Of a stretch of 64,000 bases of DNA, positions 17,315 to 26,387 are shown piece by piece. Within the stretch, counting starts at the first letter, position 1, and every line of letters starts with the position of its first letter. The notes under the pieces are model-generated. The model was not told the DNA's origin, did not search any database, and worked only from the letters and a program-made list of their open reading frames with translations. Position numbers and translations under genes: made by a program. The DNA comes from Brevibacterium atlanticum (GTDB lineage: Bacteria; Actinomycetota; Actinomycetes; Actinomycetales; Brevibacteriaceae): the NCBI RefSeq assembly GCF_011617245.1, contig NZ_CP050152.1, positions 3,586,503-3,650,502 on the forward strand. The letters are read 5' to 3'.

Positions 17315-18730
17315 ATGAGCGGTCAAGTGAAATCGCTGGTGGACCTTCCGCCCGACACCAAGGGCCCGCACACCTCACGACTGGGCATCATCGCGGTCGT
17401 TGCCACCTTCGGCGGCCTGCTGTTCGGCTACGACACCGGAGTCGTCAACGGGGCGCTCGAGCCGCTGACCCACGATTTCGGACTCACCCCGCACACCGAG
17501 GGGCTCGTCGTCAGCTTCCTCACGATCGGCGCCGCGTTCGGCGCGATCATCGGCGGTCGACTGTCCGATGCCTTCGGTCGTCGCTCGAACATCATCCTGC
17601 TGGCGACGTTCTTCATCATCGGTACGCTCGCCTGTTCGCTGGCGCCGAACTGGCAGTTCCTCGCCGGTGCCCGCTTCTTCCTCGGACTCGCCGTCGGCGC
17701 CGCCTCGACGACGGTGCCCGTCTACCTGGCCGAACTCGCGCCGTTCGAAAAACGAGGGTCGCTCGTCACCCGCAACGAGGTGATGATCGTCGTCGGACAG
17801 TTCGCGGCCTTCGTCATCAACGCGGTCATCTTCAACGTCTGGGGAGAGCACGACGGGGTGTGGCGCTATATGCTCGCCGTCGCCGTTCTGCCGGCCATCG
17901 CACTGCTCGTGGGCATGATCTTCCTGCCCGAGAGTCCTCGCTGGCTGATCTCGAAGAACCGCGATGGTCAGGCCCTCGACGTCCTCAAGCAGGTCCGTTC
18001 CGCCGAACGCGCCGAAGCCGAGATGAGAGAGGTCGAACTCCTCGCCGAACAGGAAGAGGTGGCCAAGACCGGCGGTGTCTCCGACCTCGCCTCGAAGTGG
18101 GTGCTCCGCCTCGTGGTCATCGGCGTCGGCCTCGGCATCGCACAGCAGCTGACGGGCATCAACTCGGTGATGTACTACGGCACGCAGCTGCTCACCGACG
18201 CCGGCTTCTCCGCAGACTCGGCGATCATCGCGAACACCTTCAACGGACTCTTCTCCGTCCTCGGCGTCACCGTCGGCATCATGCTCATCAACAAGCTGCC
18301 CAGGCGATTCATGCTCCTCGGCGGTTTCACCCTGACGAGCACGTTCCACCTGCTCATCGGGCTCTCTGCGGTCTTCCTCCCCGATGGACAGTTCAAGGCC
18401 TACGCGATCCTCGTCTTCGTCGTCCTCTTCGTCTTCTCGATGCAGGGCACGCTGGGGCCGCTCGTCTGGCTCATGCTCGCAGAGATCTTCCCCCTGAAGA
18501 TCCGGTCGTTCGCGATGGGCATCTGCGTCTTCGCCCTGTGGCTGGCCAATGCCGCGGTCGCTCAGTTCTTCCCGAGCGTGGTCGCAGGCCTCGGCATCTC
18601 GAATACGTTCTTCCTCTTCGCCGGGCTCGGAGTGCTGGCCCTGCTGTTCATCTACTTCTTCGTCCCCGAGACACGGAACAAAACCCTCGAAGACCTCGAG
18701 GCGGAGTTCCGCACGAAGTACGGTGAGTGA
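17315..18730 (+). CDS. iolT: IolT-type myo-inositol/sugar MFS transporter
   Basis: The 471-residue membrane protein is a sugar-porter-family MFS carrier with about 12 helices. Diagnostic motifs are LFGYDTGVVNGA in helix 1, GGRLSDAFGRR in the 2-3 loop, LPESPRWLI after helix 6, QQLTGINSVMYYG in helix 7 and VPETRNKTLEDLE at the end. It most likely imports myo-inositol with protons, given its place at the end of the iol operon. The ATG at 17315 has AAAGGAGAG 8 bases upstream. The 200-base gap before it could carry its own promoter; a half-match to the iol operator (GACTAACAATTTG) lies near 17274. Confidence 0.88.
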   Translation: MSGQVKSLVDLPPDTKGPHTSRLGIIAVVATFGGLLFGYDTGVVNGALEPLTHDFGLTPHTEGLVVSFLTIGAAFGAIIGGRLSDAFGRRSNIILLATFFIIGTLACSLAPNWQFLAGARFFLGLAVGAASTTVPVYLAELAPFEKRGSLVTRNEVMIVVGQFAAFVINAVIFNVWGEHDGVWRYMLAVAVLPAIALLVGMIFLPESPRWLISKNRDGQALDVLKQVRSAERAEAEMREVELLAEQEEVAKTGGVSDLASKWVLRLVVIGVGLGIAQQLTGINSVMYYGTQLLTDAGFSADSAIIANTFNGLFSVLGVTVGIMLINKLPRRFMLLGGFTLTSTFHLLIGLSAVFLPDGQFKAYAILVFVVLFVFSMQGTLGPLVWLMLAEIFPLKIRSFAMGICVFALWLANAAVAQFFPSVVAGLGISNTFFLFAGLGVLALLFIYFFVPETRNKTLEDLEAEFRTKYGE

Positions 18731-18786
18731 CGTGAGACCTCAGATTTCGACCGCACTGTTTACTCTCTCCACTGAAGGAACCCATC

Positions 18787-19146
18787 ATGTCGATCCTCGT
18801 CGCCGTCACTGACCGCGCAGAAGGCGCAGCGGCCGTCGCGGCCGCCATCGCCGAAGCCAAGCTCTTCGACACCGACCTCGTCATCGTCCCCCTCGGCATC
18901 GCAGCAGACTTCGACACGTCGGCGCTCGAGGACAGCGGAATCAGCTACACCGTGATCGCTCGAAAGGGTCGCGGTGATCGTGACCCCGCCGAGGCGGTCC
19001 TCGACGAACTCGAGGAGCGCTCGGATGTCGACCGCCTCGTCATCGGCATGCGCCGCCGGTCCCGGGTGGGCAAGATGCTCATCGGCTCGGTGAGTCAGCG
19101 CCTGCTTCTCGATTCCCCGGTCCCGGTTCTCGCCGTCAAGGACTGA
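18787..19146 (+). CDS. Universal stress protein (UspA family)
   Basis: The 119-residue protein is a single Usp domain, on the short side for the family. It begins MSILVAVTDRAEG and ends with the ATP-binding-type pattern GMRRRSRVGKMLIGSVSQRL followed by PVPVLAV. The Gly/Ser pattern suggests it can bind ATP. It follows iolT by 56 bases with AAGGA before the ATG and precedes a terminator, so it is the last gene of the transport unit. Small Usp proteins encoded next to transporters may regulate them, but that is inference. Confidence 0.85.
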   Translation: MSILVAVTDRAEGAAAVAAAIAEAKLFDTDLVIVPLGIAADFDTSALEDSGISYTVIARKGRGDRDPAEAVLDELEERSDVDRLVIGMRRRSRVGKMLIGSVSQRLLLDSPVPVLAVKD

Positions 19147-19163
19147 GGAAAGGGACTCCCGCG

Positions 19164-19194
19164 GACGGACGGTCGGGCATCTCGGCCGTCCGTC
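19164..19194. terminator. Hairpin between convergent genes
   Basis: A 9-bp perfect stem GACGGACGG / CCGTCCGTC (19164-19172 with 19186-19194) lies just after usp and before the end of the convergent hydrolase. It can serve both strands. No long T-run follows. Confidence 0.6.
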
Positions 19195-19230
19195 GTGCTG
19201 CTTCCGTCACCGGCAGCAGCTGGCGTGTGG

Positions 19231-20034
19231 TCACAGCTGGCCAGCGAATTCGAGCAGCGCCTCGTTGAAGGCACCGGGCTGTTCGATGTTCGCGGCGTGC
19301 CCGGCCTTCGACAGAACGACGGATGAGCCGATCGGTGCCAGGCCCGCTGCCGCCCATGCATGCGTCGGCGGCCAGTACTCGCTCTCGGATCCGGCGACGA
19401 AGAGGACCGGAACAGCGCAGCCTTCGATGACCGGCCTCCAGTCGGCCTTCGCATGGTCGCCGAGCAGGGTGAGTTCGCCGTCATTGAGGTCCCTGTCCAC
19501 GCCCTTCATCGCTTTCAGCAGCCGCAGGGCCCTCCGGCCACGCCGCCACAGCGGCGTACCGTGGCCCGTGTTCGGAATGCTCTCGGCGAAGTACGTGTCG
19601 ACGTTCGTCGTGTCGTAGCCGTAGAAGCCGTGGGGCCAGTCGTCTGTGTTGAGCATGGCCGGTGTCTGATCGACGATGGCGATACCCGCGATCCGATCCG
19701 TGCTGGCCTGGGCGAGGTAGGACCAGATCGTGTTCCCGCCCATTGATCCGCCGACGAGCAGTGCGTCACGGAGATCGAGACCTTTGAGCACCTCGCCGAG
19801 ATCGCGGCCTCGGCGCTCCATGGTCACGCCCGACGGGGGTCGATCGGCACGACCATGTCCGCGCAGGTCGACGGCATAGACGCAGTACCCCGAACGCTCC
19901 AGTGCGTCGACCTGATACAGCCAGCTCGTCGCCGGGGCTCTGAACCCGGCGAGCAGCACGACCGGGCGACCGGTCGGATCCCCGGTCCGGGTGTACTCGA
20001 GTCGGACGCCGTCGTCGCAGATGATCGTGGCCAC
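19231..20034 (-). CDS. Alpha/beta-fold hydrolase
   Basis: From a GTG at 20034 the protein has about 267 residues and an alpha/beta-hydrolase fold: oxyanion strand VVLLAGFRAPATSW, the block VYAVDLRGHGRADRP, the nucleophile elbow GGSMGGN with Ser, an acid in VLFVAGSESEYWPP and His in LSKAGHAANIEQP. The catalytic triad is therefore complete. The GTG is chosen because GGTGGGG precedes it and the fold begins at once (VATIICDDGVRLEYT); a longer frame starts at 20133 but adds an atypical Arg/Gly-rich leader. Substrate unknown. It is monocistronic. Confidence 0.8.
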   Translation of the reverse strand: MATIICDDGVRLEYTRTGDPTGRPVVLLAGFRAPATSWLYQVDALERSGYCVYAVDLRGHGRADRPPSGVTMERRGRDLGEVLKGLDLRDALLVGGSMGGNTIWSYLAQASTDRIAGIAIVDQTPAMLNTDDWPHGFYGYDTTNVDTYFAESIPNTGHGTPLWRRGRRALRLLKAMKGVDRDLNDGELTLLGDHAKADWRPVIEGCAVPVLFVAGSESEYWPPTHAWAAAGLAPIGSSVVLSKAGHAANIEQPGAFNEALLEFAGQL

Positions 20035-20349
20035 CCCACCATGGTATCGCCGAGGCGGACACGGTCCCCTCGCACGGATTACCGCCCCCCGGCCCGAAAT
20101 TCCCCGCGCGACCGCCTGCCCGCTACCACTCACCGACCCCGTCCGCTACGTGAGATATCCCTCCGGCTGGGGGTCTCCTCAGCAGCCTCGTACGGGTCTA
20201 TTGTGATAGCGGATCGGACAGAACCGGGCTGATCGCTCACCCCGATCCCGCCGAACGCCATCGCTGTCGCCGCCGACAGCGAAAGCCGCCGGCACACCGC
20301 GAATGCAGAAGGCATCCGGCGCATCCCGATTGAGAATCAAGGAAGCCCC
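20035..20349. other. Intergenic region between divergent genes, no clear feature
   Basis: About 315 bases separate the divergent hydrolase and DASS-transporter starts. I see no convincing operator or RNA. A loose -10-like TATTGT lies near 20209 on the plus strand, which could serve the transporter, but it lacks a good -35. Confidence 0.35.
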
Positions 20350-21828
20350 ATGCCCAGTCAGTCCAGCACCACAACGCTGGAAGCAGCCGCCGCACAGCAT
20401 GCCCGCACCCACGCCCGCCTGTCGATGGCGGGCAAGATCGCGGCGATCCTCGCCCTCACCCTGATCATCTACTTCATCCCGGCTCCAGAGGGCATCGATC
20501 CGCGCGGGATGCACATGGCCGGAATCTTCGCCGGAACCATCCTCGGCCTGATCCTGCAGCCTCTGCCGACCGCCTCGGTGGCGCTGATCGGGCTGGCCGC
20601 GGCCATGGTCACCGGCACGATGGACGCGAAGACCGAGGCCCTGCAGGGGTTCGGGAACTCGACGATCTGGCTGATCGTGGCCGCGTTCTTCATCGCCGAC
20701 GGCTTCCTGCTCACCGGCCTGGGACGGCGCATTGCCCTGATATTCGTCTCACTGCTCGGCAAGTCCTCCCTCGGGCTGTCCTACGGCATGGCGCTGACCG
20801 ACCTCGTGCTCTCCCCGGCCACGCCGTCGAACACCGCCCGCGCGGGAGGGGTCGTCTATCCGATCGTGCGATCGCTGGCATCGGTCAACGACTCACACCC
20901 CTCCACCGATGAGTCGCGGAAGAAGCTGGGCGCCTATCTGTCCCTGACCTCGGTGCAGGTCAACACCATCACCTCGGCCATGTTCGTCACGGCCATGGCC
21001 GGCAACCCGCTGGCCGTAGGCTTTGCCGCCGACGCCGGCGTCGACATCTCCTGGGGCACCTGGGCCCTGGTCGCGATCGTCCCCGGGCTCGTCGCACTCA
21101 TCGTCATGCCCTGGTTCATGGCCAAGATCTATAAGCCCGGCCTGACGAAGACCCCTGAAGCGCCCGCCCACGCGCGTGACGAACTCAAAGAACTCGGACC
21201 CATGAGCCGCGGCGAGTGGACCATGCTCGCGACCTTCGTCCTTCTGCTCCTCCTGTGGGTGTTCGGCGACATGATCGGTGTGGATGCCACCTCGGCGGCC
21301 TTCGTCGGCGTTGCGATCCTCCTCATCACCAAGGTCCTGACGTGGAAGGACATGGCGGCCAACGGGGGCGCCTGGTCGACCCTGATCTTCTTCTCCGTGC
21401 TCGTGGGCATGGCCACCCACCTCAACACCCTCGGGGTGATCGGATGGATCGGCCACGAGGTCGCCGGACTCGTCGGCGGGATGCCGTGGATGGCCGCGTT
21501 CGCCGTGCTCAGCCTCGTCTACTTCTACGTCCACTACCTCTTCGCGTCGAACACGGCACAGATCGTCGCGATGTACTCCGTGTTCCTCGGCGCCGCGATT
21601 GCGACCGGCGCTCCCCCGCTGTTCGCGGCACTGGCGCTGGGCTTCATCGGCAACCTCATCGGCGGGCTCTCGCACTACGCCTCGGGACCGGCGGGTGTGA
21701 TCTACGGGTCGGGCTACGTCACGACCGCCGAGTGGTTCAAGGTCGGCTTCCTCGCCTCCGTCGTCAACATCCTCATCTGGAGCCTCATCGGCGGCGGGTG
21801 GATGTCCCTGCTCGGCATGTGGAGCTGA
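20350..21828 (+). CDS. DASS-family sodium:dicarboxylate/anion symporter
   Basis: The 492-residue integral membrane protein has about 11-13 hydrophobic segments after a 25-residue cytoplasmic start. Two Ser-Asn-Thr motifs, SPATPSNTARAGG near residue 160 and FASNTAQ near 399, form the sodium and substrate site of divalent anion:sodium symporters. The family moves succinate, malate, tartrate, citrate or sulfate. No neighbouring catabolic gene identifies the substrate. AAGGA precedes the ATG. It is monocistronic and divergent from the hydrolase. Confidence 0.88.
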   Translation: MPSQSSTTTLEAAAAQHARTHARLSMAGKIAAILALTLIIYFIPAPEGIDPRGMHMAGIFAGTILGLILQPLPTASVALIGLAAAMVTGTMDAKTEALQGFGNSTIWLIVAAFFIADGFLLTGLGRRIALIFVSLLGKSSLGLSYGMALTDLVLSPATPSNTARAGGVVYPIVRSLASVNDSHPSTDESRKKLGAYLSLTSVQVNTITSAMFVTAMAGNPLAVGFAADAGVDISWGTWALVAIVPGLVALIVMPWFMAKIYKPGLTKTPEAPAHARDELKELGPMSRGEWTMLATFVLLLLLWVFGDMIGVDATSAAFVGVAILLITKVLTWKDMAANGGAWSTLIFFSVLVGMATHLNTLGVIGWIGHEVAGLVGGMPWMAAFAVLSLVYFYVHYLFASNTAQIVAMYSVFLGAAIATGAPPLFAALALGFIGNLIGGLSHYASGPAGVIYGSGYVTTAEWFKVGFLASVVNILIWSLIGGGWMSLLGMWS

Positions 21829-21861
21829 CCCCTCGCCGAGGCGGCCCGCCGAAGCGGTGGA

Positions 21862-22629
21862 TCACTCCGCATCCCACAGGGCCCGGTAATACCGGATCCG
21901 CTCGATGTCGGGCGCGGTTCCGTACGCGCCCCAGAACAGGGCCTCGTCGTAGTCGGAATAGTTCCACCCGAAGGACATCGTCGCCACAGCCAGGTCGGCC
22001 CACCGGTCTGCCACGCCGAGACGTTGCATATCCACGTTCGCGACGAACTCCCCGTCATCACCGATGAGGGTATTCGGCGCACAGGGATCACCGTGGCAGA
22101 CGACGAGCCGATCAACGGACGGTGCGGGACCGAGCCGGGAGACCGCCTCGGTGCTGGTGAGACCGAGCCGATCCTCGGTCGACCACGTCCAGGGACAGTC
22201 GTCAACGGGGATGCCATGCAGCATCCGGAGCCCGTGAGCGATCGCGATGATCGTGGTGTTCGCGTCGGCAGCGCGGCTCGGGTCGACGGCGTTGACACCA
22301 GGTAGGGCCTCGGTGACGAGATATTCGACTTCCGCACCCTCGACGTCTCGGCGAAGATGATCGACGACCCGCGGTGCCGGGTGCCGGCCATCCAGCCACC
22401 GCAGCTTGGTCGCCTCAAGTTCGAGATCCTCGGTATTCGGCAAGGGGTTGCGCTTGAGATAGCCCCATCGCCGTCCGCTCTCGGTTTCGGCGTCGGGCCC
22501 GTCGAGTTGGAACCGCACCGTCAGGCCGCCCATCTGGTTGAGCCAGATCGGTGTCGGGTCGGGACCGGTGATCTCGAGGACGTCAGCGGGAATGACGTAG
22601 TCGGCAGGAACGGTAGAAGCCGGGCGCAT
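21862..22629 (-). CDS. APH-fold aminoglycoside/small-molecule phosphotransferase
   Basis: The 255-residue protein has the APH kinase fold and the size of APH(3') enzymes. The catalytic loop reads CHGDPCAPNTLI (Asp181, Asn186) and the metal-binding Asp200 lies in NVDMQRLGVADRW, followed by DLAVA; these match the APH(3') core. An N-terminal Lys (GYLKRNP) could bind ATP phosphates. Whether it confers aminoglycoside resistance or phosphorylates a cell metabolite cannot be told from sequence. AAGGAG precedes the ATG. It is convergent with the DASS gene and 45 bases from the next gene upstream. Confidence 0.8.
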   Translation of the reverse strand: MRPASTVPADYVIPADVLEITGPDPTPIWLNQMGGLTVRFQLDGPDAETESGRRWGYLKRNPLPNTEDLELEATKLRWLDGRHPAPRVVDHLRRDVEGAEVEYLVTEALPGVNAVDPSRAADANTTIIAIAHGLRMLHGIPVDDCPWTWSTEDRLGLTSTEAVSRLGPAPSVDRLVVCHGDPCAPNTLIGDDGEFVANVDMQRLGVADRWADLAVATMSFGWNYSDYDEALFWGAYGTAPDIERIRYYRALWDAE

Positions 22630-22674
22630 GATCTCCTTCTTGATGACGGTCAGTCATTGTTCCGGCTGCCGCGC

Positions 22675-23391
22675 TCAGCGATCGCTGACCGGCGGATGGC
22701 CGGGCAGTTGGCGGGCCGCATCCTCGGGGTTTCCGGTGAGCTCGACGACGCCGCGGTCACGTGCGGCCTGAGCCAGCTGCGGATATCCCGCCGCCGAGGT
22801 GGTCCTGGCGATGGCATCGATCGCCGACGTCGCGGACTGCCGCCCGGTGCCGGCGAACCAGATCCAACGGCCGTCGATCGACCGCGGAATCGGGTCGAGC
22901 GCAAGAGTGAAGCGCCTGCGACCGCGCCGGGCGTCCTCGGCCGAACAGGCAACGAAGTGGACACCATTCTTCGTCCACCACGACGCCCTCAGCGTCGACT
23001 GCGACATCTGCCCCTGAAGCCCAACCTCTTTGAGGTACCTGTTCGCGCCGGCGACGCCGGCAATGCTGTCGGGCGTGATCTGCTGATGGGGAATGACGTA
23101 GGGGCGCAATCCTGGAGCCACGGATCCGACGAGGATCCCGCGCTCACAGACGATGAGTCGCTCGCCGGATAGATAGAGCAGTATGAGTCCGACGATCAGG
23201 GCGAAGATGATGCCGGGTGCGATCGCCAAGACCAGCGTCTCCCCCGGATTGATGAAGGTCAGGCCTGTGCAGACCACCCAACTGAGGGCAAAGCCGATCA
23301 CGGTTCCCGGGCCGGGCCGGTCCGCGAAGACGGCAACGACGTCACCGAGCTCCTCGCGGTGACGACGGGCCTTTCTCATCGCAGAACTCAA
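22675..23391 (-). CDS. Two-helix membrane protein of unknown function
   Basis: The 238-residue protein has a basic N terminus, two adjacent membrane helices (about residues 28-48 and 52-74) and a soluble C-terminal part with a PH-like beta pattern (GERLIVCERGILVG, ITPDSIAGVAGANRYL, VHFVACSAEDARRGR). I do not recognise a specific family. The start is uncertain: TTG at 23391 has GGTTGGGG about 5 bases upstream, while an in-frame ATG at 23379 lacks a good site. It is followed closely by the APH-like gene (45 bases) and may share a transcript with it. Confidence 0.65.
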   Translation of the reverse strand: MSSAMRKARRHREELGDVVAVFADRPGPGTVIGFALSWVVCTGLTFINPGETLVLAIAPGIIFALIVGLILLYLSGERLIVCERGILVGSVAPGLRPYVIPHQQITPDSIAGVAGANRYLKEVGLQGQMSQSTLRASWWTKNGVHFVACSAEDARRGRRRFTLALDPIPRSIDGRWIWFAGTGRQSATSAIDAIARTTSAAGYPQLAQAARDRGVVELTGNPEDAARQLPGHPPVSDR

Positions 23392-23446
23392 GAGAACCCC
23401 AACCTTCGGATCTATAGTCAGAACAGCCTGACCCCAGACATACGAA

Positions 23447-23485
23447 AAAGTCCCTCACCAGATATTATGCCTGGTGAGGGACTTT
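23447..23485 (-). terminator. Intrinsic terminator of tRNA-Arg
   Basis: A perfect 15-bp stem (23447-23461 with 23471-23485, arm AAAGTCCCTCACCAG) with a 9-base loop is followed on the minus strand by TTTTT. It lies directly 3' of the tRNA-Arg gene and ends its transcript. Confidence 0.85.
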
Positions 23486-23492
23486 CCTTCGG

Positions 23493-23565
23493 TGCGCCAC
23501 GAGGGATTCGAACCCCCAACCTTCTGATCCGTAGTCAGATGCTCTATCCGTTGAGCTAGTGGCGC
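23493..23565 (-). tRNA. tRNA-Arg (anticodon ACG)
   Basis: The 73-base gene folds as a full cloverleaf on the minus strand. The acceptor arms are GCGCCAC and GTGGCGC, the anticodon stem TCTGA/TCAGA encloses loop CTACGGA with anticodon ACG, and the T-loop is TTCGAAT. CCA is not encoded. It reads CGU and, after A34 deamination, CGC/CGA. Confidence 0.95.
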
Positions 23566-23797
23566 ATGTTGACCGGACTTCCGCCCTGCAACTCGAACAA
23601 CTATACACACCCGCTTCACCCAAGCTCAAATCGCGCCCGCGTGCGCTTCGCCACATTCACGCGGAACCGCGCAGCCGCCTCGGCGAGCAAGGAATGTAAC
23701 CGCGGATTTCAGCTCGAAACCAGCACTGAAACAAAACATCATTCTTCTGAAACAATGCGTCATAGCATTGGCGCTTCTGCGTCATCGGTGGCCTGCT

Positions 23798-23813
23798 TGT
23801 GATCCAATGCACA
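23798..23813. promoter_or_regulatory. CRP/GlxR-like site upstream of pckG
   Basis: TGTGA-TCCAAT-GCACA matches 9 of 10 fixed positions of the CRP/GlxR consensus TGTGA-N6-TCACA. It lies 131 bases before the pckG start, a position suited to cAMP-linked control of gluconeogenesis. Confidence 0.5.
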
Positions 23814-23943
23814 TCTTCGCGTGACCGAAACGGGCGATTTTCGCGTCGTCCCCCATCCTACGGTGGACGTGTACCAACCGCTCGACGGATCGACCAGCCG
23901 CCCGAGTCCAAACCCTCGCACACGACCCAACAGGAGACCACTC

Positions 23944-25776
23944 ATGACTGTCCTCGACCATGATGTCGTCGCTGACCAGCTGAAGAACGCACCGACCGAG
24001 AATGAGTCGGTGCTCTCGTTCGTCGGCCGGATCGCCTCCCTGACCACACCGGATGAGATCGTCTGGATCGATGGTTCGGATGAGCAGAAGAATCAGATCG
24101 CCGAGCAGCTCGTCGAGGCCGGCACCATCGTGCGCCTCAACGGCACCAAGGACTCCTACTATGCGGCCTCCGACCCCGAGGACGTCGCCCGCGTCGAAGG
24201 TCGCACCTACATCTGCTCCGAAGAGGAGAAGGACGCCGGCCCGCTGAACAACTGGGTCGCTCCGGCAGAGATGAAAGAGACGCTGGGCGTCCTCTTCGAA
24301 GGCTCGATGCGCGGCCGCGCCATGTACGTCATCCCCTTCGTCATGGGCCACGCCGAGGCGGACCAGCCGATGTTCGGCATCGAGGTCACCGATTCGGCCT
24401 ACGTCGTCCTCTCCATGCTCGTCATGGCACGTTCGGGCAAGTACGCCCTCGACGCCATCGACGCCCAGAACGCGGACTTCGTCGAGTGCGTGCACTCGGT
24501 CGGTGCCCCGCTCGAGGCCGGTCAGGACGATGTCGCCTGGCCCTGCAACACCACGAAGTACATCACGCACTTCCCGGAAGAGCGCTCGATCTGGTCCTAC
24601 GGATCCGGCTACGGCGGCAACGCTCTGCTCGGCAAGAAGTGCTACGCGCTGCGCATCGCCTCGGCGATCGCCCGCGACGAAGGCTGGCTGGCCGAGCACA
24701 TGCTCATCCTCAAACTGACGAACCCCGAAGGCGTCGTCAAGTACGTCGCCGCCGCGTTCCCGTCGGCCTGCGGCAAGACCAACCTCGCCATGATCGAACC
24801 GACCATCCCCGGGTGGAAGGCCGAGACCCTCGGTGACGACATCGCCTGGATGCGCTTCGGCGATGACGGCCAGCTCTACGCCGTCAACCCCGAGTTCGGT
24901 CTCTTCGGAGTCGCCCCCGGCACCGGCTACACCACGAACCCGACCGCGATGCGCGCCATCGAAGAAGGCGGCAACATCTTCACCAACGTCGCTCTGACCG
25001 ACGACGGTGACGTGTGGTGGGAAGGCAAGACCGACGAGGCTCCGGCCCACCTCACCGACTGGAGGGGCAACGACTGGACCCCCGAGTCAGACACCCCGGC
25101 CGCCCACCCGAACTCGCGCTTCTGCACCCCGATCGCGAACGTGCCGACCCTGGCACCCGAGTGGACGAACCCGAACGGTGTGCCGATCTCGGCCATCCTC
25201 TTCGGCGGTCGCCGCAAGACGACGATGCCGCTGGTCACCGAGACCAAGGATTGGACGCACGGCGTGTTCATGGGCTCGGTTCTGTCCTCCGAGACCACCG
25301 CTGCCGCGACCGGAGCCGTCGGCGTCGTCCGCCGCGACCCCATGGCGATGCGCCCGTTCATCGGCTACAACGTCGGTGACTACCTGCAGCACTGGCTCGA
25401 CATCGGCAACACCGAGGGTGCTCAGCTGCCGAAGATCTTCTACGTCAACTGGTTCCGCCGCGACGACGACAACTCGTTCCTGTGGCCCGGATTCTCCGAG
25501 AACTCGCGTGTTCTCAAGTGGGTCTTCGAGCGCGTCATCGGCACCGCAGACGCTCAGGAGTCCCCGCTGGGCCTCACTCCGGTCGAGGGCGGCCTCGACA
25601 CCGAGGGCCTCGACTTCACCGATGAGCAGTTGCGCAAGGCCTTGGCCATCAAGCCCGAGGAATGGGAGACCGAACTCGGGCTCATCGAGGACTGGTACAC
25701 CGAGCTCGGCGATTCGGTTCCGACCGAACTACGCGCCGAGGTCGACAACCTCCGCCAGCGCCTCGGCCTCGCCTGA
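23944..25776 (+). CDS. pckG: Phosphoenolpyruvate carboxykinase (GTP)
   Basis: The 610-residue protein is a full-length GTP-type PEPCK. It has the P-loop [12 protein letters not shown] with the reactive Cys near 276, the PEP-binding block [15 protein letters not shown], and [11 protein letters not shown] in the guanine/active-site part. It converts oxaloacetate and GTP to PEP and CO2 at the entry to gluconeogenesis. The ATG at 23944 has AGGAG upstream and gives the usual length; the in-frame stretch before it is not family-like. It is monocistronic, with a CRP-like site upstream and an intrinsic terminator downstream. Confidence 0.96.
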   Translation: MTVLDHDVVADQLKNAPTENESVLSFVGRIASLTTPDEIVWIDGSDEQKNQIAEQLVEAGTIVRLNGTKDSYYAASDPEDVARVEGRTYICSEEEKDAGPLNNWVAPAEMKETLGVLFEGSMRGRAMYVIPFVMGHAEADQPMFGIEVTDSAYVVLSMLVMARSGKYALDAIDAQNADFVECVHSVGAPLEAGQDDVAWPCNTTKYITHFPEERSIWSYGSGYGGNALLGKKCYALRIASAIARDEGWLAEHMLILKLTNPEGVVKYVAAAFPSACGKTNLAMIEPTIPGWKAETLGDDIAWMRFGDDGQLYAVNPEFGLFGVAPGTGYTTNPTAMRAIEEGGNIFTNVALTDDGDVWWEGKTDEAPAHLTDWRGNDWTPESDTPAAHPNSRFCTPIANVPTLAPEWTNPNGVPISAILFGGRRKTTMPLVTETKDWTHGVFMGSVLSSETTAAATGAVGVVRRDPMAMRPFIGYNVGDYLQHWLDIGNTEGAQLPKIFYVNWFRRDDDNSFLWPGFSENSRVLKWVFERVIGTADAQESPLGLTPVEGGLDTEGLDFTDEQLRKALAIKPEEWETELGLIEDWYTELGDSVPTELRAEVDNLRQRLGLA

Positions 25777-25832
25777 GTCGCCGAAGGCTGGCCCACCGAG
25801 CTGCTGAAGGCTGACTTACCGGCCCACTGAAG

Positions 25833-25868
25833 ATCCCCCAACCGCCGCCGAGGTGGTTGGGGGATTTT
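25833..25868 (+). terminator. Intrinsic terminator of pckG
   Basis: An 11-bp perfect stem, ATCCCCCAACC (25833-25843) with GGTTGGGGGAT (25855-25865), is followed by TTTT. The loop contains a copy of the CGCCGAGGTGG motif discussed in the findings. Confidence 0.85.
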
Positions 25869-26153
25869 CGTGTCCGCGCGGTCCGTGCGCACCGCACCAC
25901 AACTGCATTGGACGACCAGCGTCGAACGTTGGTTGCTTGAGTCAGCAATGAGCGGTTCCCGCCCGAGCACCCATCACCGGCAGCGACTCGTCACACAGTT
26001 GGTCGCACAACGACGTGGTAACGGCACAGCACACAGGTGCAACGGTGGGAATAGCCGCTGACGGTGTGGGATGGTCAGCCGGCACCCGAGCCGCCGCGCT
26101 ACCGCGCTAGGCCGCGCCTCCGCGCGAGGTCGGGCCGCAGCGCTGCCGAGAGA
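25869..26153. other. Intergenic region with no recognised feature
   Basis: About 285 bases separate the pckG terminator from the convergent small membrane gene. Short open frames exist but lack ribosome sites and family-like composition. I see nothing I can support. Confidence 0.4.
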
Positions 26154-26387
26154 TCAGGCGCCGTGGAGGGCCGGGACGATGAGGTAGACGCCGAGGAGGA
26201 CGACCAAGCCGCAGATGCCGAAGACGGCCCAGTACCCGAGTCGAAGCAGGGAGTTGCCCTGGCCCTCGGCAGCCTGGTCGACGTGCACTGCGCGCATGCG
26301 CACGGCCACGGAGAAGAGAGCGATGACGATGACCGCCGACACCCAGGTCGCGGCCGCGACGACGAGGAATGAACTCCACTCGATCAT
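26154..26387 (-). CDS. Small two-helix membrane protein paired with the PiT transporter
   Basis: The 77-residue protein is almost entirely two membrane helices (about 8-30 and 50-73) joined by a short polar loop with basic residues (VRMRAVHVDQ). Its ATG overlaps the stop of the phosphate transporter gene (ATGA), so it is co-translated with it. Small membrane proteins of this kind often follow pit genes in actinobacteria; a role as accessory subunit is inference. Confidence 0.75.
   Translation of the reverse strand: MIEWSSFLVVAAATWVSAVIVIALFSVAVRMRAVHVDQAAEGQGNSLLRLGYWAVFGICGLVVLLGVYLIVPALHGA

Noticed and set aside
21862..22629. Acquired aminoglycoside-resistance gene
   Set aside because: The APH core is present, but base composition matches the surroundings and there is no mobile context, so a chromosomal kinase of unknown substrate is the safer call.
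25869..26153. Possible small protein of about 63 residues at 25870-26061
   Set aside because: No ribosome site, Arg/His/Thr-rich composition, and it starts within the pckG terminator region.
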